Source of the DNA: Gymnothorax reevesii
Taxonomy: Eukaryota; Chordata; Actinopteri; Anguilliformes; Muraenidae
Length of the DNA stretch: 64,000 nt
Assembly: GCA_029721435.1 (NCBI GenBank)
Contig: CM056578.1
Location: 12,276,313-12,340,312 of the forward strand
Direction of reading: 5' to 3'
The translations under genes were made by a program, and so were the position numbers. Below the pieces are notes generated by a model that had not been told where the DNA came from, searched no databases, and was given only the letters and a program-made list of their open reading frames with translations. Each line of letters begins with the position of its first letter. The stretch's first letter is position 1. Positions 1-16,045 of the stretch are shown here, in pieces.

Positions 1-753
1 AATTAACCCAGTTTGAAAGAAACGACATATTGAGGTCTGTTTGACTGGATCCATCCGGGTTAGTGAATGAATTAGATAGAAGCTTGGCCGTATGGCTACC
101 GTTACTTAACTACTGATTCAATGCAGAGCGGGCATATTCTGGTCAGGTAAGCACATTGTTTGTGTGGCATGAATTTGCCACTCTTTGGTATTGTAGCTCT
201 TAATGAAACCTCTAATATGAAAAAAGGAAGCCCACCATTAGGTTAAACCAATGGACTATTGTTAACTAGAGGCACTGATATTGTATAAATGGGAAAGTGG
301 TTTTCACAATGTTCATTTTTTTAGGATTGGATATTGAATGCTAATTAAAATCTGGAGAGGATAGACCTCTTGGCCTGATACATTAAATTTCAGGTTAAGA
401 GTAGATGAGATTCTAAACTGGATTAGCCAGTAAGATGGCTTAAGTTGTGTTTTTGACACTTCTAGCTGCTCACCGCTAACCTTCAAAATGGGCAAAGCTG
501 GTTTCTGGCTGGCTAAGCCTGTTCAAAGCTTGTTGAGCTGGTTGAGCAAGCTTGTGGTGGCGGACTATCAGATTATATAAGCTAATAAGCTGGTCTCGTG
601 TTGAGTTAATGTTTATGGGGTTTAGCTGGTTATCCATCTGAAAGCATTTAAAACCCAGTTTGACCAGGCTGGTTCAAGCTGCAATTTTGTGGTTTGATAG
701 AAGTTTTCAGATGGGGAGTTCACAGGGATTTAATGGCTCCCCCGTTTTTGTAG
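1..753 (+). other. gabra1: gabra1 intron (3' part), upstream exons outside window
   Basis: No coding signal is recognised here. The segment ends in a short pyrimidine stretch and the acceptor TAG at 751-753, directly before the first exon in the window. It must be the 3' part of the intron before the exon beginning Glu-Tyr-Thr-Ile. The signal-peptide and N-terminal exons lie outside the window. Confidence 0.85.
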
Positions 754-2658
<1,905 letters not shown>

Positions 2659-2802
2659 ATGCTTACACGCGTGCTGAGGTCGTGTATATCTGGACGAGAG
2701 GGGCGGCACAGTCGGTGGTGGTTGCAGAAGATGGTTCTCGACTCAACCAGTACGACTTAATGGGACAGACAGTCGACTCTGGGGTAGTCCAGTCAAGTAC
2801 AG
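2659..2802 (+). CDS. gabra1: gabra1 exon: extracellular beta-strands, start of loop C (144 bp)
   Basis: Encodes [20 protein letters not shown], then [20 protein letters not shown] and SGVVQSSTG (fragment residues 102-150). This is the outer beta-sheet of the ligand-binding domain and the first half of loop C. The human alpha-1 counterpart, as I recall it, has E, EP and R where this protein has I, GA and Q around the YxWTRxxA segment, so that short stretch is locally divergent. [13 protein letters not shown] is otherwise alpha-1-like. The acceptor is ctcctcag ending at 2658, and the donor is ACAG|gtcagt. Confidence 0.97.
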
Positions 2803-4149
<1,347 letters not shown>

Positions 4150-4194
4150 TGAAGCACGACTAGTTGTCCATCTTTATAATCAGTAGTATGAGTG

Positions 4195-4345
4195 AAAGGA
4201 AAGAATGAGTGTGTTTCTGGGTTCAAATCCGGGTTTTGGCCCCATCCACTTGGAGAGTGCATGTTGTCCCCGTGTTTGTTTGGGTTTCTTTCGAGCACTC
4301 CAGTTTCCTTCCACCACACAAAAGTAAATGTACGTGTAGAGATTT
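4195..4345. repeat. teleost SINE/LINE-tail-like repeat fragment
   Basis: Contains a B-box-like GGGTTCAAATCC near 4218, then phrases matching a very common teleost interspersed repeat (gagagtgcatgttgtccccg, then a decayed tttcctccggg/cctccca block ending in ccttccaccaca). Sibling fragments occur at 22740-23075 and 32393-32510. Confidence 0.6.
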
Positions 4346-5011
4346 AAATAAGCCTCGTTGGCTAACTCAGGGGCACCCGCAGAAATGCAGATTAATATGC
4401 ATTGACCTTGTCAAGAGCACTAATTATCATAAATAATTGAAAAGATTAGGTGCCATCTCAGTGTACCACGAGGCCCACGCACACACCGGTGAGCCAATTT
4501 AACAAACTCTGGCAAGGTTGCGAAGGCCTCTCCAAAAATAGAAATGGGAAAATACTGATAGGTTTCAACAAAAGATTCTGTGCCGCAAGGCAAGTGGCAA
4601 AAAAAAAAGAAAAAACGAGAATTTTTAATAAACTGTCAAGTAGCTGGATTCTTTATTTTTTGGGAGGGTAGGGGGGTGTTGTTCATTTTCAGCGAACTGC
4701 AGCCACTTTTATTACATGTTAATTTATGTGATTATAGAGAAATAATTGCTAAAAAATTTAAGTACTTGTTTAAGTTATTTCTTTACCACTGCGATTTATT
4801 CGAACAATGGCTAATTACAACAGAACAATGCGTGGCCCCAGTTCAGCCAGAAATGCTTTTATTCTTACTGTCTTGCTTGATATCATGAACCCTTTACCGC
4901 AAACAATCACAAATAAGATTAGAGCATTCCTAAACTAACCGTCTATGTAGCAGTTGCTGCAGTAAAGCAATGAAGCTCAAAAACTCTAAGATTTGGGAGT
5001 TTTATATCCGA

Positions 5012-5150
5012 TTGGCTAGCAGGACAGACATTTGTCTTGGAGCCCTGATTGTGTGTTCAAATCCCAGCCATGCCATTACCAGCAATGGCCAGATATCCTC
5101 TTTGATAGGTCACTGATTGGCTCAGCCTCACCAGGGATAATAAGCTTTAA
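5012..5150 (+). repeat. possible tRNA-derived SINE head
   Basis: A-box-like TGGCTAGCAGG at 5013-5023 is followed by a B-box-like TGTTCAAATCC at 5053-5063. This spacing is compatible with an internal RNA polymerase III promoter. No cloverleaf was confirmed, so a SINE head is more likely than a functional tRNA gene. Confidence 0.4.
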
Positions 5151-5155
5151 GCCAG

Positions 5156-5496
5156 TTAAAAGTGCAATGTGCAAGTCTGTTTACTTTCACTTCTGTTGAC
5201 ATTCAAATTCAAACAAAACAGAGGTAGCCCGCCCCTCCCTCCCATAGTTCCCTCCCATGCTTCCATAACTGTCAACTGATTGGCTAACGGTTTGTTATGT
5301 TATGGGGCACAGCCTGTGCCCCTTGTGTTCATTTGCAGTTTGTGACACCTGTGCAGTCTCCAGAGCCCGGGTTTTTTTTTTTTTTTGACAGTGAATTTGG
5401 GGGCAGGCAGCTGGCAGATTGTGGAGAGATATTGGCGAATTGAGACAAAAATATAATCGCGCAGAAAGTAAACAAACTTGCATAGTTCACCTTTAA
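5156..5496. mobile_element. small MITE with inverted ends and TTAA flanks
   Basis: The left end (GCAAGTCTGTTTACTTTC at about 5171) and right end (GAAAGTAAACAAACTTGC at about 5464) are inverted copies with one mismatch. TTAA lies at both outer edges (5156-5159 and 5493-5496). TTAA target sites are known for piggyBac and Kolobok transposons. The 340-bp interior has no ORF, so this is a non-autonomous copy. Confidence 0.55.
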
Positions 5497-5758
5497 ATAA
5501 GTTTTACCTCATCACTCTCTAGCAGGCACTCCTGGTTGGCCAGGTGCTTGCAGCAGCACGTATCAAGCATACACTGACTGCGTAATCTTCCAATGACACA
5601 GGCAGTGTATGATTGGCAGTGTTTCTGCCAATAGTAAAAGACGCCAGTCAGAGGAATCTTGTGCCGCAACATCCATCTCGTCTGTCGACGCGAGCAAGTC
5701 GCTGTGGTAAGTGAACTGAAACGCTTGGCTGTGTTCAAGTCGAAGGAAAAGGTGGAAA

Positions 5759-5800
5759 TCCCCCCCCCCCCCCCACCCCCACCCCCTCCCAAAAAAAAGA
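5759..5800. repeat. poly-C / poly-A low-complexity tract
   Basis: A run of C with a few A and T interruptions is followed directly by a run of A. Poly-Gly reading frames across it are artefacts. Confidence 0.9.
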
Positions 5801-7406
5801 ATTATACACAAAAAAATCATTCCTGAAGTCTTGCAAAATAAATGGTGTGGGCTACACCCAGCCCCTGCAGAAAGACCCTTCGCTCTTCGGCTAATCTCTG
5901 GTGGAACCTACGGCGGTATTATCCTCTCGAGGAGTTCAGTCGAGGGCTCCTTAAATCCCCATGCAGACAGGGCCCGTGCGGCGTACTGCTGTAACGATAC
6001 GGAGGTGATCCGGAGACTTATGTAAGGGAACCTGTTGAAGGGAGAGGAGGCCACTTTTATTTATTTTTTCCTCTCCCGGTCCACTGCGGGCTTGGTGGCT
6101 GGCTGTCCTTCCTCGACCTTACTCGCTGCTGTTCGTCGGTGCAGTCAGGATGGAGAGGGGTCTCTCCAGCTGGTTGAATGTTCTAGAGTCAAACCCTGTG
6201 ATTCAGCAGCAGAGGTGCCGTACTTTGTTTCTTTGTTGTATTTCCTCTTACCTGTCCTTACTCAGTCTGAGATTATATACCCCTCCACAGACAGCCCTCT
6301 CTAAACTGCAATTCAGGCCAGAATGCGTAGCATTTTTTTTTGTCATGCAACATTGGCCACTCCACTGGGCAAAGGACCCTTTTAGTTTAAGGACGTGAAA
6401 AAGCGAGATTTGCAAACTATGTGGGGCAGATGATGCACAAACTGTTCTGAAAAGGTGGGGAATTATAAGTTCTTTCACTTTCCCCGTGGTAAAAGGCAGC
6501 TTACAGCGTGGATTTGAATTATGAACAGGAATATTTTTGTTCAGGAACATTTCAGGGTGTGCAGCGCACATTTTATGTCTGGATGACGGGATTAAAAATT
6601 CTGTATTCAACCTACGACAATATCGATTGATGCTTGGGTACCCAGAGAAACACTAATTTAGAGTTTAGTTTCAAGTGCTGCTATTCCTATGAGTAGCATG
6701 TCGTTAAAGGCGGCTGTCATGTCACTGATGACACCGGGTTGCAAGGGCAGGCACGACATATGCATTCACGATATTAAATATTGATGTTAAATTCTAAACC
6801 CCCTTCTCACTGATTAAAAAAAAAACCTCTAAAACATAATGGCGCACCCCATTTAAAAACGTTCTGGCAAATAAAAAGCCAGAAAAAGTAGATATTGGAT
6901 CCAAAATTCTTTTCCCCCTGACGATATAGCTCGACAAAGCTCTATTAGTTTTCATCTACAAACTGAAAGCATTGACTTCTTCAGCACAACAGAGACTTGA
7001 GAGACTATATCGGTGAGATACTGTCAAGGCTAGTCCTTAACGTTGTTATTTTCAGCACAGATGAAAATCCAAAATCAAACGTGTAGCGTTTAGTCAAACA
7101 GTAATGATATGGCCTTGTATTTTACATGTGTTCCTGCGCACTTATCCATGTTAAGAGGTGATAAGGATCATGTGTGCCTGCCGGTTCTTTTGAAGAATGT
7201 GAATTTGTCGCAAGAACACTGTAGCCATTAGCTGACTTAAGCCGTGGGACCCAATCATAGGAGTGTTAATGACATTATTTCTCGTCCGAAAAACTATTTG
7301 GCAAGCAAATTCAAGTTTGTTGGCTATATATAGCAAGTCATTATGAAATCGAAATCACAAGGAAACCAAATTATTGCCAGCAGCAAAATGAAAACCACGC
7401 CTACAC

Positions 7407-7453
7407 TTAGCTCTGAGGGGCGAAGTTCTATAATTTCAGCCCCTCAGAGCTTA
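7407..7453. other. short inverted repeat (14-bp arms)
   Basis: TTAGCTCTGAGGGG at 7407-7420 pairs with CCCCTCAGAGCTTA at 7440-7453 (13 of 14 positions) around a 19-base loop. It lies in the gabra1 intron and its function is unknown. Confidence 0.6.
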
Positions 7454-10400
7454 CCGAGACTGAAAACGTTGTCTGGCACTGGCATTCCCCCCTTTGGCTT
7501 TATATTTGTTTGCTTAGAGTTTAACATCTACTTAAGGTTGTATATCTCCTATAGGATCGAACAAAGCCAGTCCCTTTTCTAAATGTGGATACAAAAACTG
7601 GACACTGCAACAACAATAACACCTTGAAACAACAACAGATGAAATAATTCTGAGTCAACTTGTAGGCCAATAATTGAATATCAACCAGTACCTTAACTAT
7701 ATTTCTCTGATCAGATCACTCTTTCCTTTCAGCTTGCGTCGGTTTGAGATCCTTTTGTTTGTAGGGAAACAGAGCGAAGCCAACATTATTTGGGTCAACG
7801 ACTCCAGTGTGCAAAGTTCGGGGCAAAGTTCTTCCGATTTATAGCTCGAATCCACTCCTGTCGTTGTCTGCTGCCACAGGGAACACTATAAAACCTTATG
7901 CCTCCGTCTTTACGATACGGTTTGTGCGCCCCGTCACGCAACAAGTAGCCACTATATTTCCATTTACCCCACATCAGCTCTGTTGCGCATGTGCGCGCCA
8001 ACTTCCGGCCTTAAACCAAACTCGTCTATTGGGACACATCCGCCAAAGAAAAAAACCCCCATGCACCCCCCTGCTTCCCCTGCCCATAGGCTGTTTCTCT
8101 AACTGGTGATAACGGCTGCATGAGATGCCCGAGCCAAGGGTATCTGGGGAGGGGGGAGGAAAGAAAAAAAAACTGTGTCCAGCGCTGGGTGTAAAATAAC
8201 AAATCTTGCTAATCTGATGCGATTTATCATGCCCTAAAATTAAAAAGGAGGGATGGAGGGAGTATCATATTTTTAGCGCAGTCTTTAAACACCAGCAGTG
8301 CCTCTCAAACCGAGGGACCCAAAGACGTCTACACGAGTATAACCAGCAGATGGATCCCCAACGCTAGGCTAAATGGGTAGCCTTCCTATAGAGCATAGAA
8401 AAGGGGTCAAGCCTAAAATATTTATGTCTACACTAAGGGAGATATACAGACCAGAAGTCACTTCTCCTTTCATGACATGTATAGCCCGTTGCCCCTGTAA
8501 GTTGTCCATGGTGTAATTCAGGATGCCCGGTTCCGATCTGAAACATTGCGAGCAATCAGACAGTGCGCCGAATGCAAAGTCGGCCTTTTAGATAAATAGG
8601 CAATTTGAAAACCCGGCAGTGAGCCACGGATGTCTATTTTTCATTATGCCGATTAAAGCACGCTGATGTATTTCGGGCCTTGGACAAATAAATAAATTAA
8701 ACTGTTTTTCAATTGGTTTTATTTATCACAGAAATGAAAATCCCCAGACAATGGGGCGCTAATATCAAGGGCAAATGGAATTAATCTGCCCCATTATGCT
8801 GCTTTACTATACACCCCCCACAAGCAGCACCGACCGTCTGCAACTCCACTGTCAATCAGTGCCAGCTGCGGCGCCGAAAGGGTTAATGTTTCACTTAACT
8901 CTGATCGCAACTCTCGGCATATTTAGCGGCTGTGCTGTGCTTCCCTTTTGATTTGAAGGATCTGTTGTTTGTGGCCCAAAACCCATACCCCCCCTCTCTA
9001 CGGTAGCGCCCCATGACTGCAGCTCCGTGTGCGGCTCGGATGGAGGTTTGTAAGGAGCAGAGCGGCTCATAACTGGCGCGGAGAGTCTTGACGCATCCGT
9101 TCCAAACAAATGCTCGCATTTCACTCAATCTGAGCAGCCCACTTTGTCGCGTATGATGAAGACGGATGGAGGCTGGTGGCGCTGAAGGGAGTCGGCTTTT
9201 TTCCCCCTCATTGAAGCAGATATATTCACGCTGACTGCTGCTTAGGAGATGACAAACCAGCACTGCCTGGCCTCCAGCACATAATATGCAACACCTAACT
9301 CAGCGCTTATTTATTTTGTTATTTTTAAAATGTCGTACTTTTTATTTGTCTATTTTTTTCATTTCTTTTTCTTTTCATTTTTTGCAGGAGCACTATGCCG
9401 TGGAGAACAGTTGCCCCATTTCACAATCAGGATTGCTTAGTATTCTGAATTAGTGCTCTGAACCTGAAAGCTTTGCAAAACCGACTCACTGACTGAAGTG
9501 AAAAGAGTAGCTCGGAGTTGCGCTCAGTTCTGCAGCTAACTCAGTAATATGGTTTTTTGATGTCAGGCCCCAGCGTGACATCCGATGACAGAGCCCATTT
9601 CTTAAGATTGAGATCTGTTCTGTTGCATTTTTAGGGTTCAAAATATGGAGAGTAGACCAGAGGCGAGATCCCAGGTTTTAGGCGGGAGTGCTGGTCCTGT
9701 TTCTTAATGCAAAATTACTCAGTTAGCTGGATAACTGAACAAATAAAACAAGGAACAGCCCCTCTTTTTGTAATCGCTAATTTCTCTGATGTCTGTGGGA
9801 TTTTGTTCAGGACTGTCATCCTGCTAATTCCTTAATCCTGCTTCGTGAAACAGTCCAGAGAGGATCCCTGACATTCATCAGCTGTGGATTTTGATTTTAT
9901 TCTCAGCACCTGTGGCCTCCTGCCACTCCTCTTTATCTATTTTATTTCTACTGTGCCCCTGCTTCGGAAGTCCTGGGAGACCTTGTTAAAAGACGCTCCT
10001 CTTTTGAATCAAATCTCATACGTTTCCACCTACTGCTTTCAACTGGGCGGAGGAACTTGCAATGACTGAGTTAGCGCATGATTAATTGGCTTAGAAATGC
10101 TTTCCATATGAGCGGCTGCCTCAGTTTTGGATCTGTAAGCGCGTAGTGGACTGTTGGTCTGATTCTGAGCTGTCAAAGAAAATCTGATCTGTGCCAATCC
10201 CTGAGAAAACTGATGACATGTACTATCTCCCAAATTTACGCACAGCCCTTGCCTTTTATCACGTTTGGGTAGGGACCAAGTGAAGACAGTTCCTCGTGTC
10301 ATACGTTTAACATTCCATACACTTGCACCGACAGACGCTCTGAAGGGCGTGTGCGTAAACTGAGTTACCACCGTGAAGCGGCGGTTTCCATGGCAACGGA

Positions 10401-11907
10401 GCTTTGTGTCTCTGTAATATTGTTGCGAGATGGTGGATCCTTTTTTCTGGCAGTGCCTACCTTGGGGAAAAGGGATTGGCACAAAATGTATCTCTGCAAA
10501 GGGTGTGTTGCTCGGGAAGATGGTGATGATTCTCTTGGGCCCACAGATTTTTGGGGTATTCACCTCAGCAGAGGTCCCACAAAAATACCCGTTGGGTTAA
10601 TTAATTAAGGGGGGGAGCCCAGAGCAGTACTCTTTTTGGAGACCCAGAATTTACAGTTACGGACCTACCAAGGGTTAGATATGAAGAGTCGGTTCCGAAT
10701 TTCTAACAACTAAGATTCGGTTGCATATTTGAGTTTTAAATCTGCTTATTGAATCCTTATGCGCATTTTCAATCGCGGATGTAAATCCCGGGAAATTTAT
10801 AGAGTTACAAAAATATGCAACCGCACTGTGCGTGACCTGTCTACAGCGCTTGATACAGTGGCGCATGTCATGTTGTTTGATTGGTAAGAGAATGGCTAAC
10901 CGCACCAAAAAACCAAAATAAAATGATGATAGTGCTAAATGCAATATAAGGTGCACTGCATTTCACACAAAGTAGGAAGCAATGGCCGAACATTTGCTTT
11001 AGCATGGCATTAACCTGAAGCAGTACCATTTTTGATGTCTTCTAGTCTCTGAGTTCTTGCCCCAATAACATGTTGGCCAGTGTTAGTGTCACCTGGGTAA
11101 TTTTCACAATGATGCAAACAGCAGACATTCACCTACCCCCCCCCCCCCCCTCCCAATTGAGATGTTCAATTCATAGAGCTTTTAGCATTGACACCTTCAG
11201 AGAACCCCTTATGCTTGCAGCAAGTGTTTTGACACTTCGGGCCATATTTTGACAACCTAAATGCAGTCGACAAACACAAGCTTTAATGGTATCACAGATC
11301 AAAACTGGCTGTGTCCAACTCATGACAGGAGGCGCCAGCGCAGCTAAGGTGCTGTTGTCAAAAGGGGTGGACTATGAAGAATTAACTACTTGTGGGTGTG
11401 GTGGGGTTTTTTTTTTTTGCTCCCTTATTGCAAATCAGATAAGCCGCTGCCATTCCCTTTACAACCAGGCAGTTTTGTTTTGTGAAGAACAAGCGCCTAA
11501 CTTGCCTTACTGCTGGCTTTAGTCCCCTGACAACCGAGCTTCAATGTAGTAATGTGTGGAGACATTTGAGGGAATAGAGGTCGATTCGCCAGGTTATGTG
11601 CTATTTGTAAGTAAAGATGCGGGTGATTGAACCTACGTACAAAATGGCACTCATGGTATTAAAATAAGGGCGAGGCTGAAGTTAATTATTTGTATTACAA
11701 ATACAAAGAAAATATTCATATTTTCAAAGATACCCTGTTCACTCTCCCCTTCATAGTAGACCCCACCTCCATGATGTTTTAGTCTTTATTTTTAGGGTAC
11801 ATAATGAAAATTAAAATGGGAAGGAAAAGATAGGCAGTTATTTGTGAAAAGCTCAGCTGGGTGCAATTCGCGATTAGCGCGAAAGCGGGGGATATAGCAT
11901 TGGGCTT

Positions 11908-11967
11908 CGTTCGTCCGTACATACGTCCGTACATACGTACGTACGTCCATCCGTACGACCGTACAGA
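11908..11967. repeat. CGTA/CGTC-type tetranucleotide repeat
   Basis: A degenerate array of tcgt, ccgt, acat and acgt words. It is CpG-rich relative to the surrounding intron and lies just upstream of the LINE fragment. Confidence 0.8.
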
Positions 11968-12042
11968 CACATAAAATTGAGGCGGCGGGGAATATTACCA
12001 TCTTAGTGGTCTTGGGCACTGTCAAAGTCTCTCTCGAAGAGG

Positions 12043-12384
12043 ATGGACGGAACTTACACCAGGATGCTGCGAAAGGTCCAAAACATATCGTGGAAGAAAC
12101 ATCCCACTAACAAGGAACTCTACGGATCCGACCCGCGCGTCTACAGTGTTATTCATCAGCGGAGGTTATCCCTTGCTGGGCATGTGTCGAGACACGAGGA
12201 AGCGGCCGGAAGAGTGCTTTTGTGGACTCCTGACGCCAGTAGAAGGCGGGGCAGGCCCCGCACAACCATCAGAGACATTCTAAAGGTTGACACTGGACTT
12301 GAAGTGGAGGAGCTTCGGACTGCAATGATGGACCAAGAGTGCTGGTCGGAGTTTTGTTCTCATGTCACCGACTCGTTCGGATGA
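12043..12384 (+). mobile_element. LINE (non-LTR retrotransposon) C-terminal ORF fragment
   Basis: An open 113-codon frame encodes DGTYTRMLRKVQNISW, then KKHPTNKELYGSDPRVYS, then IHQRRLSLAGHVSRHEE and GRPRTTIRDILKVDTGLE. The layout (TRMLR, W-x(2)-H-x-TN-x-ELYG, RRL-x-x-AGH) is that of the region after the reverse transcriptase domain in several animal LINE families. No RT or endonuclease domain is present, so it is a 5'-truncated copy. It sits in sense orientation in the gabra1 intron. The clade is not assigned. Confidence 0.7.
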
Positions 12385-13715
12385 ACTCGGTTGGTAGTGG
12401 CAAACACTTGTTGATGTTATGTTTGATACCGAGTCTTGCTTCAAACTCAAATCCAAAGATCATCTTTAATACAGGCAGTTAAAATGTGCAGCCTTCTTGC
12501 AGTAAAACCTACTTTTTATCCTATATGTTGTACCGCTGTAGCTATTTTTGACAATGTGGCCTAACAGGGCAAGTAAAAAAAAAAACAGCTGCTAAAAATA
12601 GTGATTGCAAATGCAGTTGGAACAAAAACCAGCATTAAAAAGGGGTGCCCAGAACCAACATTAAGAAACACGGCTTTAGTGGGTTGAGGAGTTGGCGTTT
12701 CTCGTTCAGCACACCAAGCACATCCTCTGCCCCTCTGTAAATACAGTACCTCTGCTAACAATGCTGAGAACTGCATTCATAACATTAGGCATAATTATAA
12801 CGTGATTACACTGGAGTCAGAGAGCTAGCTGACCTGTTATGTTCACCAAAAAAAAAAAAAAAGCCACACACATCATTAAAAAGTAAATAAATAAGTGTGT
12901 GTATTCAGTTCAAGTACACCATCATTTCACTGCAGAGCATCCATTTAATCAGATGTCACCCTCGAGTAAGCAGGACAAAGCTTTGAGTAGCGAACCAATT
13001 TCTGACACAATTTGCCAAAAACCTCAAATGCTTCAGAAAGCTTAATTTTGTCGTCACAAGATTCGATTCCATGAAATTACCATTGAAGGACCTTGTTAAT
13101 GTGAAAACGTGGTTTGGGTGAGTCAAAACTCAAAAGAAGCTCTTTGACACAGAAATTTCACAGCTCCAGCTTTATACATTGACACACCTCTTTTTGCTTT
13201 GTCCAACCCCTTGAGATGCAGACCCTTGAATTTTATAGCAGAAGACTTCCAAACTGGGTGAAAGCAATAAATATGCTATTTGTGACTGGAGAAATTGTGC
13301 ATAATGTTACTGGCGCATGCATTTTCATTTGCAAAGCCACAAAAATAGTCCTTTGTATCAATTCACCACATTTCAATTCCAGGCTAAATTTAACTCTGAT
13401 TTTTGTGCAAAGAAGTTATAAACATTAGAATTGAGGGAAAATAATAGATACAGACAACGTGTTCCAGTTTAGCGATATAAGTATTTAAGTCCACACCTCC
13501 ATTTATTGGTTCAGGTATAATGACCAGCAAATTGTTGTACCTATATTGCTGGCATGAATTAATTCATGTAATTAACCTCTTAAACTTGAATGGTACTGGG
13601 GGCAAGCTGGTTATGGCGTGCCATGAGCATCTGACCATTAAATGCATAATTGCTTTTAAGCTGTGCCTGTTAAAGATCACCTGATTAATAATCACACAAT
13701 TTATTAACTGAATAA

Positions 13716-13717
<2 letters not shown>

Positions 13718-13769
<52 letters not shown>
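13718..13769. repeat. (AT)n microsatellite
   Basis: About 25 uninterrupted AT repeats in the gabra1 intron. Confidence 0.97.
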
Positions 13770-13774
<5 letters not shown>

Positions 13775-14696
13775 TATATGGGCCCGTAATTATTAAGGAA
13801 GTATTAAGAAATGACAGATCACCAAAGGGCTGCAATGACAACATACTTAATAGTTGTGTTGTAGGGATGAAAAAAAAGATTAATTAATTACTTTCATCTC
13901 CCATTAAAGCATTTTTTTTTTCAGCAGCGCCATCTAATTTATTTTAATTAAAATGTTTTCAGTGTTCATTTGCGAGGAAGCACAGTTGCACACTGATTGT
14001 TGTGATGCGATAATATTTATTAAATTACCAGCACTTAAATTGAAGCGTTGGTTATTGAAATATTTAATGAATTGGTCAATAGTGCGGCATTCAAAATGCA
14101 TGCTATTCGTCAAACTTTCATAGTTGCAAAATCATTCATGAGGTCTTTATAGTCCAGCCTCTAGGAAAGTTGTAGGAAGGTTACAACATTGTATGAATGT
14201 AGACATTGTATGACTGTAAATGATGTAAATAATTAATTAGAAACAAAATCTATACCTTATCGTAATAATATCTTCAGCTGCGTTTACTACATAACATTCT
14301 ACTTAAAGATGGAATTTTGAGAAATTTCTGTTAATTGTCGTCCATGCAATCTCATATTTCAGCCTCCCTCTTTGATGCAAAGCTATATGTCTTAATTACT
14401 GGCAACGCAGCTTATCAGTAGTCTATTTGCTCAGTAAATTAATAGTCCGATTCTTGATCGGAAACCGGCTGAGAGTTAAACTGCATTATGGTAATGAGTT
14501 TTATTTTTACTTGAGCAAACATCACATGCAGACCCGAGTCCGCAAGACTTTTTAAAAAATGTTTTCTTGGGCATATCAAGCTGATCGGATGATGACACAG
14601 AAAAAAAAAGTAATATTTTGTGAGTTACAGGAATTCTAAAGCTTCGACAGACACTGACGTTTAATGTCACTATTAATGTGGATAGGAAAATGTTTG

Positions 14697-14784
14697 ATAA
14701 TTGAAGCACCTATTACTAAAACCCCATAAGTCACACTTGACTAGACTTGACTTGTGGGGTTTTAGTAATCAGTACTTCAATTAT
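14697..14784. other. 88-base imperfect hairpin (long palindrome)
   Basis: Arm 14697-14733 pairs with 14748-14784 over 37 positions: 33 Watson-Crick, one G-U on the + strand and three mismatches. The loop is 14 bases. The core shared word is ATTACTAAAACCCCA. Both termini are also AT-rich. It could be a fold-back MITE remnant or a structured RNA. The sequence does not resolve which. Confidence 0.7.
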
Positions 14785-16045
14785 TGCAATGTTCAGTAAA
14801 GCACACTGAGGGGAAATGGACAGTAACTCCAGCGATTGATCCTCACAACTGAATGAATTAACACTCAGTTGCTAATTAGGAGCTGCAAATGGGATCAGGT
14901 TTGGAGTAGTAATGCGTTTTAAGGCAAGGCTAGAGCAGGGATATAGTCCCTCTGATGCCAAGTCTCGGGTGGGAGAGGTTAATCATGACTGGTATAAGTT
15001 GTAGCTGCCTTGTATGTGGATACAGGATATAGTTGTCACTGTAGGATTTTGTCTTATTTTTTCCCCAAAAAATAAGGTAAGAACAGGGTATAGGGAATGG
15101 GATTTGATGAAGGTAGGATTCAGTAAATGCAAATTAAATCGGGATCAGAGTTGTTAAGGTTCAAACAATAGCCAAACCTTGCCCTTCCCTCACTCTCTCA
15201 TCGGATGGCGGTGTAGGTTTTTCTGTGCCTGCCGTCATCTCAGGGGCCGAGTCCATGGAGCCAGCTGGCCGTCTGCGGAGGTTTGGCGAGGAGGGTTTGG
15301 AGGGCTCAGAGCTCTGACGTTTCCAGGGCTGTGCTTTGTGTTAAAGGGGACCTCCTGAGAGAGTTTTATTTACACACACTGCTCACCAGACAAGTTTTTA
15401 CTGCACGGCCTCTAACGACAGTGTGACACTGCGTTCGGAGCTTTTAGTGGCTGTAAATTTCCTTTTGATGTCAGCTGGATATGGACCTTTTGCATTTACT
15501 CCAGAGCATTTTACATCTCTTTTTCCACTATGCTCTCTGTCAAAGGCAGACATACAGATAAAATATGACTGGAGCAATGCTAGCTTAGTACTCTGTCGCT
15601 CGTTTTCCATCAGGGAGTGTATACTTAATTTGTTCCATCCAGTAAACCAAAACTGCAGCCCAGGGAAAATGTGAAGATGGAGGAATTTTTTTCAATACTC
15701 CTCTCTGCTTTCCATGACATTCGTTCAGGTTTACTTTGTGCGACATTTTGAATATAACTTTAACTTTGCTGTTTCTGGTACAGAGCAAGAGGCAGTATAA
15801 GAATTTGGCACTGGATTTCTGATATTTCTTTCCTGTGTGCTATTGGGTATGGTTTCCAACATGTATCCAATGGGAAAGTAAAAGAATGGCTTGGACATAG
15901 CACTACATCAGTATCTTTTAACTTTTTTTAGGTATCATTCAGGTCTCCTATGTGAATAGATATTTAGCCTTAAGTTTATGGCGATATTTTCACATCCACC
16001 TACTCTCTTCAAAATGGCCTTTGAGCCCTGGTTTCAAAACATCAT

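Noticed and set aside
5012..5085. Functional tRNA gene
   Set aside because: A- and B-box-like words are present, but no convincing acceptor stem or anticodon arm pairing was found. A SINE head fits better.
5493..5820. Poly-glycine minus-strand ORFs
   Set aside because: Created by the poly-C tract at 5759-5790.
10039..10563. 174-codon minus-strand ORF, the longest in the window
   Set aside because: No recognisable domain, no splice context and no mobile-element hallmark. It is probably a chance ORF in the intron.
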